Source: Adiantum capillus-veneris
Lineage: Eukaryota; Streptophyta; Polypodiopsida; Polypodiales; Pteridaceae
NCBI GenBank assembly: GCA_014529385.2
Contig: CM043942.1
Location: 111,596,141 to 111,660,140 of the forward strand
Direction of reading: 5' to 3'
Length of the DNA: 64,000 bases
The position numbers and the translations under genes were made by a program. Below the pieces are notes generated by a model. The model worked only from the letters and a program-made list of their open reading frames with translations. It had not been told where the DNA came from and did no database searches. Of the stretch, positions 51,953 through 63,157 are shown piece by piece (position 1 is the stretch's first letter; every line of letters begins with the position of its first letter).

Positions 51953-54073
51953 TGCAAAGGGGAAAATGGAAAAACACCCAGCACACTCAGTGGATGCCTC
52001 TTTATAGCCCAATGATTTCACAGCACCCCTATCCCCTAATAATCTCACACCCAGACACCCACTTTGCAAACTAACTGTTGTCCAAGCCCGAACCCAACAA
52101 ACCGCAACTACACACACTCGATCATAAAGCACATCATGATGGCTACTACTTCTAACCCCTCAGAGCAACATATAACCGCATATAGGTGATCAAATATATG
52201 CTAACATGTACAGATGCTTTCATGATCATTGGCATACACGAGTTTGCTTACAAGTTTACACCGTTATGACACACACTACATCCACATAGAGAGAACCCCT
52301 AGCTACACCCAACATTCCTCCGAAGCACACATATACCCGATAACATTAGGTTATAAGAATGCGGGAGAGAAAATATGATATATATCGATCACTCAAATAA
52401 TGAGCATATGGAGACTCAAGCTGTTTGGATTAGCAAAACGTGTACAATGATGGATCCCTCAGAGAACATTCCCTCCTCGGTGCAGTACCCAATGAGTTTA
52501 CAAGGCTAAAGGAGTGGGATAGCATAGCCGGTTCCTCTCCTCCTTCTTATGCAAGCGGCAGCCACACCCTTCGCCATCTTGTCGGCTTTGTACCCAGCAG
52601 TTTGCAACCTGCCTTCTTGCATGTATCGTTCTCCTCCCATATCCAAGAGGCCCACCACTTGATTCCCAACTCCACGTGCTATCCCTTATTGCAGTTGGAC
52701 AGGCTCTCTTGGCCGCCCCTTCTCTCTGTAGCTCTCAACACCCCTCAGCTAGCCAAGGCCAATGCCCTTGTGGCCTTCTCTCTCCTGCTCAACCCCTTCT
52801 CCTTCTAGTTTTGACAACCCATTTCCTTGTGCAACTTTCCCTTCTCCTTGCTCCTTGGCTCACGACATCACATCCTTGATAAGCGCCCGGCCCTTCACAA
52901 TAGTGTCTCGAGCTGCTCCTTAGCGTCCCTGACCTCTCTTGGCCTCACTCACGTGCAGGATCAAGCCCCTGGCTGCCTCCAATTCCTGTCAGCTTTTGGC
53001 CTCCCCCTCTTTCGCCACTAGCGATATCGCTAGTGGTCATCACAATAGTGTCTCGAGCTGCTCCTCAGCGTCCCCAACCTCTCTTGGCCTCACTCACGTG
53101 CAGGCTCAAGCCCCTGGCTGCCTCCAATTCACAATAGTGTCTCGAGCTGCTCCTCAGCATCCCCAACCTCTCTTGGCCTCACTCACGTGCAGGCTCAAGC
53201 CCCTGGTTGCCTCCAATTCTTGTCAGCTTTTGGCCTCCCCCTCTTTCGCCACTAGCGATATCGCTAGTGGTCATCTCCCCTGTAACTGGCATCCCCCCTT
53301 CAGATTGCCATGCAGCCTTTAATATGCTCACACCCTAGATGGCATCGCACCCAACACAGCAAGTGGCCCCACCTTCTCCTGCAAGTCGACCCTCCAAATG
53401 GTGCAACCTGCCTTTTCTTTGCTTGCCCACTCATGCTCTCTTCCCATGCTGCATGCAGTGCCACCTCTTCCAGAGACGGCAGTCCAGCTCATTTTTGCTT
53501 GCCTGTTCACCACCCTTCAAAAGTTTACTTTTTAAAAAATTTCTTCAACGTGGGCACTGTTCCCACCATCAATCCATGCCTTCCTTTAGCTTTGCCCACC
53601 AAAGCATAACCATCTGATACAATGACCAAGAGTAAGCTTCAAGGCTCTTATACTGAAAGCATCTCCATGAGAAGAACTCACCAAGAACTCGCCAAGCAAC
53701 ACAATGCGATCATTTTTTCAACTTTGAACTCAACGCGGCATTCGACAAAACGTGTTTGACCGCAATGATTAGGCCGGTTCAAGCTTCATCTTGGTACCTC
53801 TCTCTCGATCCAATAATACCTCAAAATGAAGAGCCCAAAAAGCCGAGCCGTATGGCACATTGAAGCTATACTTTAGATACCTATAAATATTCCAATCCGT
53901 AGAGCTCCAAAACCACAACTTGACCAGTAAAAAGCCGCATTTGGCGTACACATCACTGTGAGACCTGCTCCAAAATGCATCTAAGTCTTGCCAAAGTCCA
54001 GTACCATCAACCTGCCTGATGCCATTTTCACGCTACTGACATTTCCATAGGTCGACACGGTTTGGGTGCACCA
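51953..54073 (-). repeat. array LTR 3, outer 5' LTR (2121 bp)
   Basis: The right edge 54073 is the true end of the array; the next bases (GGGTG) are foreign. It is about 230 bp longer than LTR 2, partly because a segment starting CACAATAGTGTCTCGAGCTG is present three times (about 52898, 53040, 53128). A minus-strand TATA-like GGGCTATAAAGAGGC lies at about 51990-52004. Confidence 0.8.
51990..52004 (-). promoter_or_regulatory. TATA box in the gag-only LTR (predicted)
   Basis: GGGCTATAAAGAGGC on the minus strand lies about 40 bp from the LTR end. In LTR 2 the same site reads GGGCTAAAAAGAGGC. The short distance leaves a very short U5. Confidence 0.4.
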
Positions 54074-55170
54074 GGGTGGTCAATGGTGCGCCAACTTCCA
54101 AGCTATGCGACAAAAGTGGCAATATGGATTATAATGGCATTGGCGGGTTCTCACCAATGTTCAAAACAAAGTGTGCACATTTACTTTATTCTTTATTCCC
54201 AAAAACCATTTGGGGTGCCCCAATTGACCATCAGTCATTGAAAATAAAGTGGTCTTAGATGGGCACACACACTCAAATTTTTGCCCAATTTTTTGGCAAT
54301 TAGGCTTATCCAATGATGGGATAGCCTAGCATTCACATCAATTACATGATTTTATACTCATATATCATCAATTCCATCAATTCCTATGCATGCACACACT
54401 CAAGATTAGGTGCACACACACTTAAAATTTATGGAAGTTTTTTTCCTCTTTGGTCTATTACACGCACAATGATATTCATGCACACACAGGAATTCTTGTT
54501 GCAAATGAAGCTTAATCTTGACACACACATCATTCATTAGTCAAAATTCACCATCAATTTCATTCCAAAACAATCAAATTAGGCTCTCAAAGTATGTCAA
54601 TTGATTTACACACCTAATTTTAGCAATAAATTAGCAACACACAAAATCAAATTAATCACCCAGAAATTCAATGGAGTAGGCTAATGCACTTACAATCAAT
54701 TGCATCCAAGCAAATCCTTGCTCCACGCGACAATTCTACCATGCACACACATGTGTGGCTCTTCTAGATTAGTCCACAAATTGACCATTGTAGGCCAAAA
54801 ATAAAACACTCAAATCAATAGATTAGGCATAAATTAGCACAATTAACTTGATTAGAGTGATGATTCCACCTCTTATAAGGGGATTTAACATACATTACAC
54901 ATCAACCTTAGCGGTTAGGTTAGAAAAATTAGTAAAAATTAGCATGGAATTAGTACAATTAGCATGGAAATGAAGCGAAATTAGTAATGGTTAGTGAGAA
55001 GTTAGTGAAATTGGGGATTTTGGATATTCATAACTCACAAATTAGCTTTAATTACTTGCACAAACATCATCAAATCAAACCAAACTTGAGTTACACACAC
55101 TCAAAACCAATGAAATTAGTAGTGAAATTACTCTATTTTTAATATCCTCTACTCATTAGCTTAGGTTATC
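54074..55170 (-). other. AT-rich leader of another LTR element, cut by the array
   Basis: This lies inside (minus sense) the primer site at 55171-55190, so it is a retrotransposon leader. It is rich in CACACAC and AATTAG phrases and has no convincing ORF. It is cut at 54073 by the end of the array. Confidence 0.45.
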
Positions 55171-55190
55171 GATCCCCGGCAACGACGCCA
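55171..55190 (-). other. primer binding site, tRNA-Asp type
   Basis: The minus strand reads TGGCGTCGTTGCCGGGGATC, two bases inside the LTR edge at 55193. It is the standard form of Athila/Tat elements with one change. Confidence 0.75.
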
Positions 55191-55192
55191 AA

Positions 55193-56070
55193 TGTTGGGG
55201 AAAATTTTAGCATCACCTAATCAACCCAAGACCAAAAAAAATATCAATCATAAGATCAGCAACCCGGCTAGGGCATGGAAGCACGAGGGTCATTGAATGT
55301 ATCGAATGAGAGGATTCAAGAGAATGCTCTTTCAATGCAATAGAGATTAGCCAGGAATCACTAACTCTAATCACACAATAATCATCACTCAAGAATCACC
55401 TACACACATAAGCCCACCAAATTCCAACTTGTCGTAGACTAGAATCTCAAAGCACACTCTTGACAAGCACGCACTAATTGCATTGGTGTTGGCCTCTCCA
55501 ATCACCACATGCCAATCAAGGTACTTAATCAAAATCTACACACACAAGGTAAATGGTGCTTGAGATTCATTAAACGCATCCACACACGAGCAAACAATAG
55601 AGCACGTACACTAATCACAAGATTAAGACCTACTTAATCAACCTAATTCAAGATGTTAAATTATCACAAATTGAGTGCTCATAGAAGGATAGGAGTGGTC
55701 AATAAGCAAGAAGTCATCACACACACTCAAATCTAGAACAATGAGAAGGTAAAACTACTTCATGACATAATGGAATATAGAAGAATTAAGACTAATGAAG
55801 AAAGCAGAGATTAGATTAAGAAATGCTTCTCTAATTACAATGGATTAGCACTAGCCTTCTAAGCATGGGCATTAAGCTCAAGGCTAGGCCATCCATAAAG
55901 TGAACACTCAAGAGAGAGCTCTCAAGGATGGATACTCAAGAATGAATCCTCTTTGCATAAAACTTTCTTATAAAAGCTTGCACCACAATCCTTTCTACTA
56001 TGGGTTTAAGTTGAGCCCTCTAGCTAGCATATACAATTTGGAACTCCCAATGAGCCCGAGACCTTATACA
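55193..56070 (-). mobile_element. LTR (878 bp, minus), same family as 20.1-21.9 kb
   Basis: The plus-strand edges are TGTTGGGGAAAATTTTAGC and ...GAGACCTTATACA. It is the inverse of the two LTR copies at 20100-21876. Conserved phrases include CAACCCGGCTAGGGCATGGAA and CATAGTAGAAAGGATT in inverse form. Its primer site lies at its left, so this is a 5' LTR. Confidence 0.75.
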
Positions 56071-56588
56071 ATGTGGATAGGAAATATTGTGCACATCAAT
56101 AGAAAATCCCTCCCTTGGTGCATAATCGGTGTTTCATGTGTTAGTAGCCACTGCTAACAATAGACGGGATAATTGGGCATCATTGCTAAGAATTTAGATG
56201 CATTCGGAGTCAGAAATGACTAGGTCAAAATCTCACTTGCTGTTAATAATCACATTATTTGTACTTCATCAAAAGTGAGATTTGAGACCATATGCATGTG
56301 TGCTTAGGTCTTTTATACTTGTCCTAGAAGTTTCCTAGCATTCGGATGTCATTTGATGTTGTAACGATCATGGTTTGCTTGCCGATTAGCGACTAGCTTT
56401 TGATGACTTAGGTCATTTGAGTGTAGCTTGAGTTAGATGTGAGTTGTTTGTTGTTTTCCAAGATATTGACACCCTCTTGTAGCCTCTATGCACTAGTCAA
56501 GTTCGCTTCACCCATGGATTGACAATTATGTTCGTGGTTCTTGCTATATCTGCAATAAGATAAGAGTGAGGTCAAAAACCCATCCACA
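56071..56588 (+). mobile_element. LTR 3' part with plus-strand primer site
   Basis: Ends ...CCATCCACA two bases before a primer site. The last 150 bp are similar to the start of the LTR at 37518 (inverse). The left boundary is not defined; it may begin right after the LTR ending at 56070. Confidence 0.5.
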
Positions 56589-56590
56589 TT

Positions 56591-56610
56591 TGGCGCCGTT
56601 TCCGGGGATG
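56591..56610 (+). other. primer binding site, tRNA-Asp type
   Basis: TGGCGCCGTTTCCGGGGATG, one base away from the standard form over the first 15 bases. It marks the start of a plus-strand internal region. Confidence 0.75.
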
Positions 56611-57169
56611 AGTAGACCTAAACTAGGGAAAACAAGTGCGTCTTGTGTAGTTGTCCTTTAGCTTCCTCTAAGATCACCTAGAGTTAAACTTTCTCTTAAA
56701 AACTGCATAGCTTAAGAGTGTCGTCTTTTGCTATGTAGAGATAGCTTGGGAGTAGATTCTACTTGCTAAGTAACTTGTAGGATTGTAGGATTAGGTTAGG
56801 ATTTTGAGAATGATTGATGGACAAGAAAAGTCTTAAGATCAAGGCTCGGGAAATCGTAAAGAACAAGTGTTGTGGACACCTTCCATAATCCAATTGCAGT
56901 AGAACCTAGGAGTAGGGTAAGTAGAATCCAAGGTGGGATCTCAAATCATTGCTTACTCCGAAAGAATCATCTGTGAGTTGTTTATATGAAGTTACAGAAT
57001 TTCAGCTCTACGGCTTGAAACAACACTAAAAACCCGTCAACCACTGAATCTGGCTTGAGATTAGGCTCATAAAAGTTCTATGAACTAGTGGGTAAGCATA
57101 AGGATGCATTTGAGATAAATTTTTAAGAATTTGCAAAAACTCAAATTATTTATATTTTCTTGATAATTT

Positions 57170-58980
57170 AGGTCAAATTAAGTTTTGACTTGACTCAGAG
57201 GCTTAAAACATGTCCATTGAAAAATTTACAAAAAGTGTTCATTTTAGGCCAAAAGTAAATAATCATGGTTATTTACTTTTAACCCAAAATTGACCAAGGT
57301 TGATACCAGAGACTCTATGCATGATTACAAACATCTTTTGTGAAGGCTCATAGATTTTGGATCACAAAACAGACCAAAAACTTGGAAAAATTTAAAGTTT
57401 GTACTATTTGTCAAGAAATTGAGTTTGACTTGATAAATCTAGTTCAAATTTTGTGAAACTTGACTCAGAGGCTTAAAAAATTTCACAAAAAGATTGACCA
57501 TTGAAAAATTTGCAAAAAGTCTTCATTTTAGGCCAAAAGTAAATAATTGTGATTATTTAGTTTTAGCCCAAAATTGACCAAGGTTGATACCTGAGACTCT
57601 ATGCATGATTACAAACATCTTTTGTGAAGGCTCGTAGAGTTTCGATCACAAAACATACCAAAAACTTGATAAAAACTGAAATCTATACTGATTGTCGAGA
57701 AATTGAGTTTGACTTGATAAATCTTATTCAAATTTGGTGGGACTTGACTCAAAGGCTTAGTTTAAAGTGTTTAACATGTGTGTATGTCCAGATGATAAAA
57801 AAATATGCTAAAATTCGTTAGAAGTAAATAGATATGATTATTTAATTACTTTTGTCCAATTTTGGTCAACCAAGCATACCACAAGTTCTTTCATGTTGTA
57901 TTGAGCACTCACATCAAATTTGATAAGATTTGGATCTATAAAGTGAAAATTGTGGCCAGATTTGTAAAGTCAATCTGTAGACAAAAAATTATTGACAAAT
58001 TGAGCACAGGTTATCCCAACTTGGTGAAACTTGGCTAGGGAGCTTAAGTTGAGTTGCTCTACCTGTTGTATCAACAATTTTGCAAAAAGTTGCTAAAATT
58101 TTCCAAAAGTAAATAATCGCGATTATTTACATCTGCTCCAGAATTGAGATTTTTTGCACAATTGAGTACGCCACAAGTTCATATCACATAGAGTCCACGT
58201 ATCAAGTTTGGTAAAATTTAGATCACAAATACTTAAGCCAGATTCTCGAAAATTGAGTCTACGGACACTAAACATTTGATAACTTGGACAAATCTTGTTC
58301 AAACTCAGTGAAACTTGTTCGGAGACTATAACAAGGTGTCTATATGGAAAAACATTCTAAAAAGTGAGAAAAACTGAGAAAAGTAAATATTCGGATTATT
58401 TACATTTGCTCCAAAATTGAGATTTTTTGCACAATTGAGTATGCCACAAGATCAAGCATATCAAGTAGAATATACATATCAAGTTTCGTGAAATTTGGAT
58501 CACAAAAGTGAGACTCAAGCCAAATTCTCAAAAACCGAGTCTATGGACACTAAACAGTTGATAACTTGGATAAATCTTGTTCAAACTCAGTGAAACTCGT
58601 CCGGAGACTACAACAATGTGTCTATATGGCAAAAGAATTCTAAAAAGTGAGAAAAACTGAGAAAAGTAAATAATTGGATTATTTACATTTGCTCCAAAAT
58701 TGAGATTTTTTGCACATCTGAGTATGACACAGGTCGAGCATATCAAGTAGACTCCACATATCTAGTTTGGTGAAATTTGGATCACAAAAGTGAGATTTGA
58801 GCCAGATTCTCAAAAACGGAGTCTGCGAACACTAAACAGTTGATAACTTGGACAAATCTTGTTCAAACTTAGTGAAACTTGTTTGGCAACTACAACAAGG
58901 TATCTATATGGAAAAACAATTCTAAAAAGCGAGAAATTTGAGAAAAATAAAAAATTAGATTATTTACTTTTGAGCCCCAC
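57170..58980 (+). repeat. seven ~280-bp leader repeats, each with a palindrome
   Basis: A GTAAATAAT...ATTATTTAC hairpin recurs at 57251-57280, 57535-57564, 57821-57848, 58109-58130, 58383-58403, 58666-58686 and 58944-58972, a spacing of 274-288 bp. Around it the units share TTGGATCACAAAA, GCACAATTGAGTA, CTTGTTCAAACTCAGTGAAAC and related phrases. The copy at 58109 is a perfect 22-bp palindrome. Confidence 0.85.
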
Positions 58981-59710
58981 AGACAAGATTTTGGACTTTT
59001 GAGCTTGTACGGTGTTAGAGCAACATAATACAAGGTCTCTAGTCAAGTTTGGGTTCCATTGAATCAAAATTAATACATGATAACTCAATTTTTAGGTTGC
59101 AGATAGTCCTTTGGCTCTTTGCAAGGATAGAATTTGAAAATTTCAATTGCTGACTCATTTAGCTCAAATTGAAGTGATATACATAGACCAATCACAATAG
59201 CTAGCAAAAAGTTGAGTAGTTTGAGCGAACGATCAAAAACCTATCAAAATGGGATCGAGCGTATAAAAGTGCAGTTCAAAATGGATTTTTAGTAAAATCA
59301 AACCATTAGGAAAGTTTCACGCATGGAACTTGTGAATCGGGCACAAATCACATTAGACTAGAGGTTAGGTTATTCAAGGCCTAGATTTCCATCAATTCAA
59401 AGACTGCCTGATACTTTTGAGCTAGAGTTAATCAACTCTTGTGAGTCTAAGGGCAATCAACTGCCAAAAGTTCTTTGGCAAAAGCAGGAGTAATTCTGCT
59501 AATCAATACTAGGATCTGCTAAGAGATAGTTCTTAGAGACCAAGACGACATGGAGTCAAGTCGAGCCGAGAGTTCAAATGCACGAGAACCAAAGCTAACC
59601 ATTAGTAGTAGCAACACATGCACAACTCTGCAACATAGCAAATTTTACAACTATATGGCTACATTGGAGATAAAGTTTTATATACAGATTCAAAAGGCCA
59701 TAGGTATCTT
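58981..59710. other. leader sequence, no ORF
   Basis: Between the repeats and gag. A polypurine-like GCAAAAGCAGGAG is at about 59479. No other feature recognised. Confidence 0.4.
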
Positions 59711-60331
59711 ATGACTAGCAAAAGTAGCACAGGAGCCATGATCCTATTGATCAGAGTAAAGCCAAATTCAGAGAACTTTCAAATGTTCACAGACTTTAGT
59801 GAAGCCAGGTATTGCAAGCTCAAAGATGAAGTGCAGATAGAAGTGCAAAAGATGGATCCAAGTGGTTATCCGAAAACCTGCACAAGCCAGCAAAGCATCC
59901 ATTTAGTGCATATGCAATCAGGATCATTGTACATGGATTACATTGGTCAAATCTATAGTCGAGAACCAGTATTGGAAGATCCAATAGATCAGTCAATTGA
60001 AGCCAATCTATTTGGAGAATCAAGTTAAAGACAATACAAAGGTCAAGATGGAGCATTCAAGAGCTTGATGCTCAGTGTTTTAAAAGAAGATGCCAACAAC
60101 TTGGCGAGTACAGAAGTGGAAACTTCTCACATGACAAAACCAAATGAAATACCACCAGTCATGGCATATTGCTCAGATTGTGGAAGAAAAAGTGGACATT
60201 TTTATGAAGATTATCCAAGAAATACAGACAACCAAGGACACTTCAACTGCCAAGCAAAGCATGGAGCAAATTGTAAACGTGAATCCCAATTTATCACCGA
60301 AGGTCAAAAAGAGTGTAAGGTTTACAAATGA
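59711..60331 (+). pseudogene. gag with zinc-knuckle remnant (one stop)
   Basis: The frame 59711-60028 ends at a TAA. The same frame continues to 60331 through LKEDANNLASTEVETSHMTK and a knuckle CSDCGRKSGHFYEDY, where the final Cys is Tyr. The knuckle block (AYCSDCGRKSGHFYEDYPRN) is clearly related to AYCGVCRRKGGHFLENCPKN of the minus-strand element at 32.3 kb, which keeps all four ligands. A capsid-like domain upstream is not clear. Confidence 0.5.
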
Positions 60332-60408
60332 TTATGCATTCACTATCACAAGTGTGCAATCATTCACAAGTCTAAGGGACACATCAAAACGAATGATGTT
60401 AGCTTTGT

Positions 60409-62028
60409 ATGGCACACATAATTCATATTGCACACTATGTGGACCAAAAAGGGCAACTATACAAAAAGGATCAACTACTGTTTGAACGGCCCACATCCCA
60501 GCTCATAGAAGTGCATCCAGTGATAGATGAGAAAGGATGGTTCATTTCAAAGGATAGAATCTATTATAGCCCATCCTCTCTAGAGTTGAATGATATTACT
60601 AGAGTGAACCCAAAAATCTGTTTAGAGCCAAACTCTCCTCCATCAAAAATCAAGCTTCGACGTTGTGACCAAACGAGCATATACTTTGACCAGAATAGAT
60701 GAAGATATAGACAAAAGTCTAAAATCTATGATGCCATGGGTCCTCAAACTACAAAAGCTCATATCATAGGAGACCCATGGGATAGACAATATCAGGGAAA
60801 AGATAATGCTATCTACAGCTTGACTTGGGGAATAATTTGTCATGTTTCATGGAGATACATAGGAAACTATGCAGAAGGTTTACAAATAATAAACATCAAT
60901 TGTGCTACCTAAAGTGTTCCTTCACAATCCCAGTAGGTGAGACTAAACTAGAGCCAAAGAATTTTGAACTCTCATAATGGAGCAGGCTATAGTGATCACC
61001 CTAGGAAGGGGGGAGCTACAAATCCATCAAGCTCAGTGGTAGTACCAAGATATGCTACACCAGTAAGAAGCCGTAGAACTTCTAGCCAACGGACCCCTTC
61101 GAAGAAAAAATCATTGAAAGATCATATGGTTGTTGGAAGTTTTCCATTTACCCAGATCCCATCAAAATCTGTAAAAAAAATGTTTGTATGAAGATCATGA
61201 GGGACAAAAGTTTCAATTGTTTTGATTGGGACTTGCTAACTTGGTCTGACCAATGAATTGGATGCTGCCCTGCCAGGTTCACTCTCATCTACCTCGAGAG
61301 CTCCAAAGAAGAAAATCATGAAAGAAAAATTTGATGAGCTCCCACCATACTAGTTAGAAGAAAACTCCCTCAAGGAAGCAAATGTCACCTGGCTGTCAAA
61401 AGAACAGCTTGAAAGTCAACATGTCACTATATACCATGGCTCATTCAAAAGCACACACGGATCTAAAGTGGAAGTTGAAATGTTGCCAAAGGAAGCTCAA
61501 GTGCTTGTCAAAGAAGAGGCAATTAGGCCATTTTGAGAAATAATTGGCCTTAAAGGCTACCTCGAATTAGAGCCTTGTGGTGTAGACTAGAAGAGGGCTT
61601 ATGAGCTCCTACATAGCATTACAGAAGAAGGAAGGGCAACCATCTCGGATTTGAATGACTCTCCAATAGAGGTGTACATCACAGAAGACGAGCTTGTTGA
61701 ATCCCTAAGGCTGCAAAGAGGAGGAAAACTTGTGAGAGACAGAGGGTTGCTCACAGTCGGCATTTTCACCATTCGGTCAACCTCCTTCTTGGATCTAAAA
61801 GAAAGAGGGATAGAGCGGGAAATTCGGCTCTATCATCAGCACTTTCATTTCATTTTTAAAAGACCTCCCAAATACATAGTTCCAAATTATGTCGTGGCAT
61901 CCACATTCACACAGGCCTCAAAGAGAGAAGTCATGACAGAAGTAGACCATGCACAATATATTCACACCACTCTCACTCATGTGAAAAACCCAGAGAACAT
62001 CACCTCCTTGGAGCTTCATAAGTATTAA
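60409..62028 (+). pseudogene. long unknown ORF (~540 codons, at least ten stops)
   Basis: A single reading frame stays protein-like for 1.6 kb: YVDQKGQLYKKDQLLFERPT, IDEKGWFISKDRIYYSPSSL, then HIIGDPWDRQYQGKDNAIYS, a Ser/Thr/Lys-rich stretch (VPRYATPVRSRRTSSQRTPS), KEAQVLVKEEAIRPF, LRLQRGGKLVRDRGLLTVGI and FHFIFKRPPKYIVPNYVVAS. Stops include TGA at 60700, TAA at 60910, TGA at 61189, TAG at 61351, TGA at 61534 and TAG at 61588. The last 125 codons are open. It replaces pol in position but shows no RT or integrase motif. Frame retention despite stops suggests decay of a once-coding gene. Confidence 0.45.
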
Positions 62029-62109
62029 CAAGGATTGCTTACCATGCTATTGGCCAGGTAGAGCATTTGATGCCTGCTGTCCTAGAGCAAAATCTATGGC
62101 TACTGAACA

Positions 62110-62127
62110 AAAATGAAGAAGAAGAAG
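62110..62127 (+). other. polypurine tract
   Basis: AAAAATGAAGAAGAAGAAG directly precedes the LTR start TGTTGATGGG. Confidence 0.6.
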
Positions 62128-63136
62128 TGTTGATGGGAGCAAAGCGATACCCGGACCCTGACGGCCTCTAAAACGCCGAGAGCCGATGGCACGCAGTTAG
62201 AAGCTGGACACACCCCACGAAAACTAACTACTTGGAAGATTATCATTTTTTGTAATTATTCATTTATTGAGGAAACCTAATTTTTCACCTTCTAAATATT
62301 GGGGCTTACAGAAGTTTCCAGATTGTATCCCAGTTTTGATAGATAGATTGAGTAGATGGTTGATTTGGAACTTTAGGGTTTGAGAATTGTAAGGTATATA
62401 TACCACTTTTTGACCTTAATGAAAAACCTTTTGTCATTTTAAAAAGAAGTTTTGAAGTCTGTGAGTGAGCGTACTGTGTACGAGAGAGAGAGAGAGAGAG
62501 AGTGTGAGCTTCATCTTGACGCTACGTGTGCACCAGTGGTCGGAATCGAGTGCGGAGAAGTGCAATGTGTTGCCCCCGACGAGAGCTACGCGTCGATACC
62601 TACATTGCGCGCGTATGGTCCAGTTTTGCGAGCTCCTTCTACAAGCTTCATCTGGTGATTTGGTGAGCATACGTTGTCCGATTTTGCATTGCAGCATATC
62701 CACACGTTCACATATAGTAGAACTACACATTAGGCAATTTAGATTTGGAAACGAAGACCTGCAAATTTCGGCCAGACATCCTACGTGATTTTGCACCGGG
62801 TGATTTGGGTTGGGGTTTTGGTTCATAGACCTTAGGGAGAGCGACCTATTGGTATTAGTAGGGTCTCCTTCAAGTTCTATGGTGTTTCGAGATTGTTTGA
62901 TGGGTGTTCGGCTCTAGAAAGCGTTGTAGGAAGTTTCCTCTTATGCACTCTCGAAGGCTGTGACTTAGACAATTGATAGAGACCTCTGTAGGAATTAATT
63001 AGGAGTCGGTCAAGTGTAGATTGACACCTTATGCTTGCTTCCACACGCCTGCGGGTCGAGCTTCGTCCTTAGCTGAAATTATATGTTAGGTGAGTTCTCG
63101 ATGTGCTGACATCCATCGCAGCGTATCTGTCCAACA
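62128..63136 (+). mobile_element. complete LTR (1009 bp)
   Basis: Begins TGTTG and ends CAACA, a 5-bp terminal inverted repeat. It is flanked by a purine tract on the left and a primer site on the right, so it could be both the 3' LTR of the left element and the 5' LTR of the right one. A TATA box GTATATATACC (62392-62402) and an AATGAAAAA stretch follow within 40 bp. Contains a (GA)n run at about 62482-62501 and the motif AGACATCCTACGTG at about 62773. Confidence 0.75.
62392..62402 (+). promoter_or_regulatory. LTR TATA box (predicted)
   Basis: GGTATATATACCA, itself a short palindrome, in the first third of the LTR. Confidence 0.5.
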
Positions 63137-63137
63137 T

Positions 63138-63157
63138 TGGCGCCGCTGCCGGGGACG
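63138..63157 (+). other. primer binding site, tRNA-Asp type
   Basis: TGGCGCCGCTGCCGGGGACG one base after the LTR end at 63136. Confidence 0.8.

Larger units (their letters stand above)
44641..54073 (-). mobile_element. tandem array of a gag-only LTR element: LTR-int-LTR-int-LTR
   Basis: The block repeats with a period of about 4.0 kb. From left to right: partial LTR 44641-45783, internal 45784-47931, full LTR 47932-49819, internal 49820-51952, full LTR 51953-54073. LTRs (minus sense) begin TGGTGCACCC and end TTTGCA/TTTCCA. The right end falls exactly on an LTR edge, so it is a true element end; the left end is a break inside an LTR. The internal regions carry gag-like and unknown ORFs only; no protease, RT, RNase H or integrase motif is seen. 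A plus-strand copy is at 17.4-20.1 kb. Confidence 0.8.
56611..62127 (+). mobile_element. internal region of a plus-strand LTR element without pol
   Basis: Runs from the primer site at 56591 through a 3-kb repeat-bearing leader, a gag with one zinc knuckle (59711-60331) and a long decayed ORF (60409-62028) to a purine tract (62110-62127) next to an LTR. No RT, RNase H or integrase motif is seen. The LTR on its right (62128) is not similar to the one on its left (ending 56588), so the right LTR may belong to another copy. Confidence 0.55.

Noticed and set aside
52440-53322. Plus-strand Ser/Leu/Pro-rich ORFs in the array LTRs (also 44825-45354 and 48580-49065)
   Set aside because: They repeat in every LTR copy because the LTR itself repeats; the composition is biased and several frames are open at once, so coding is not supported.
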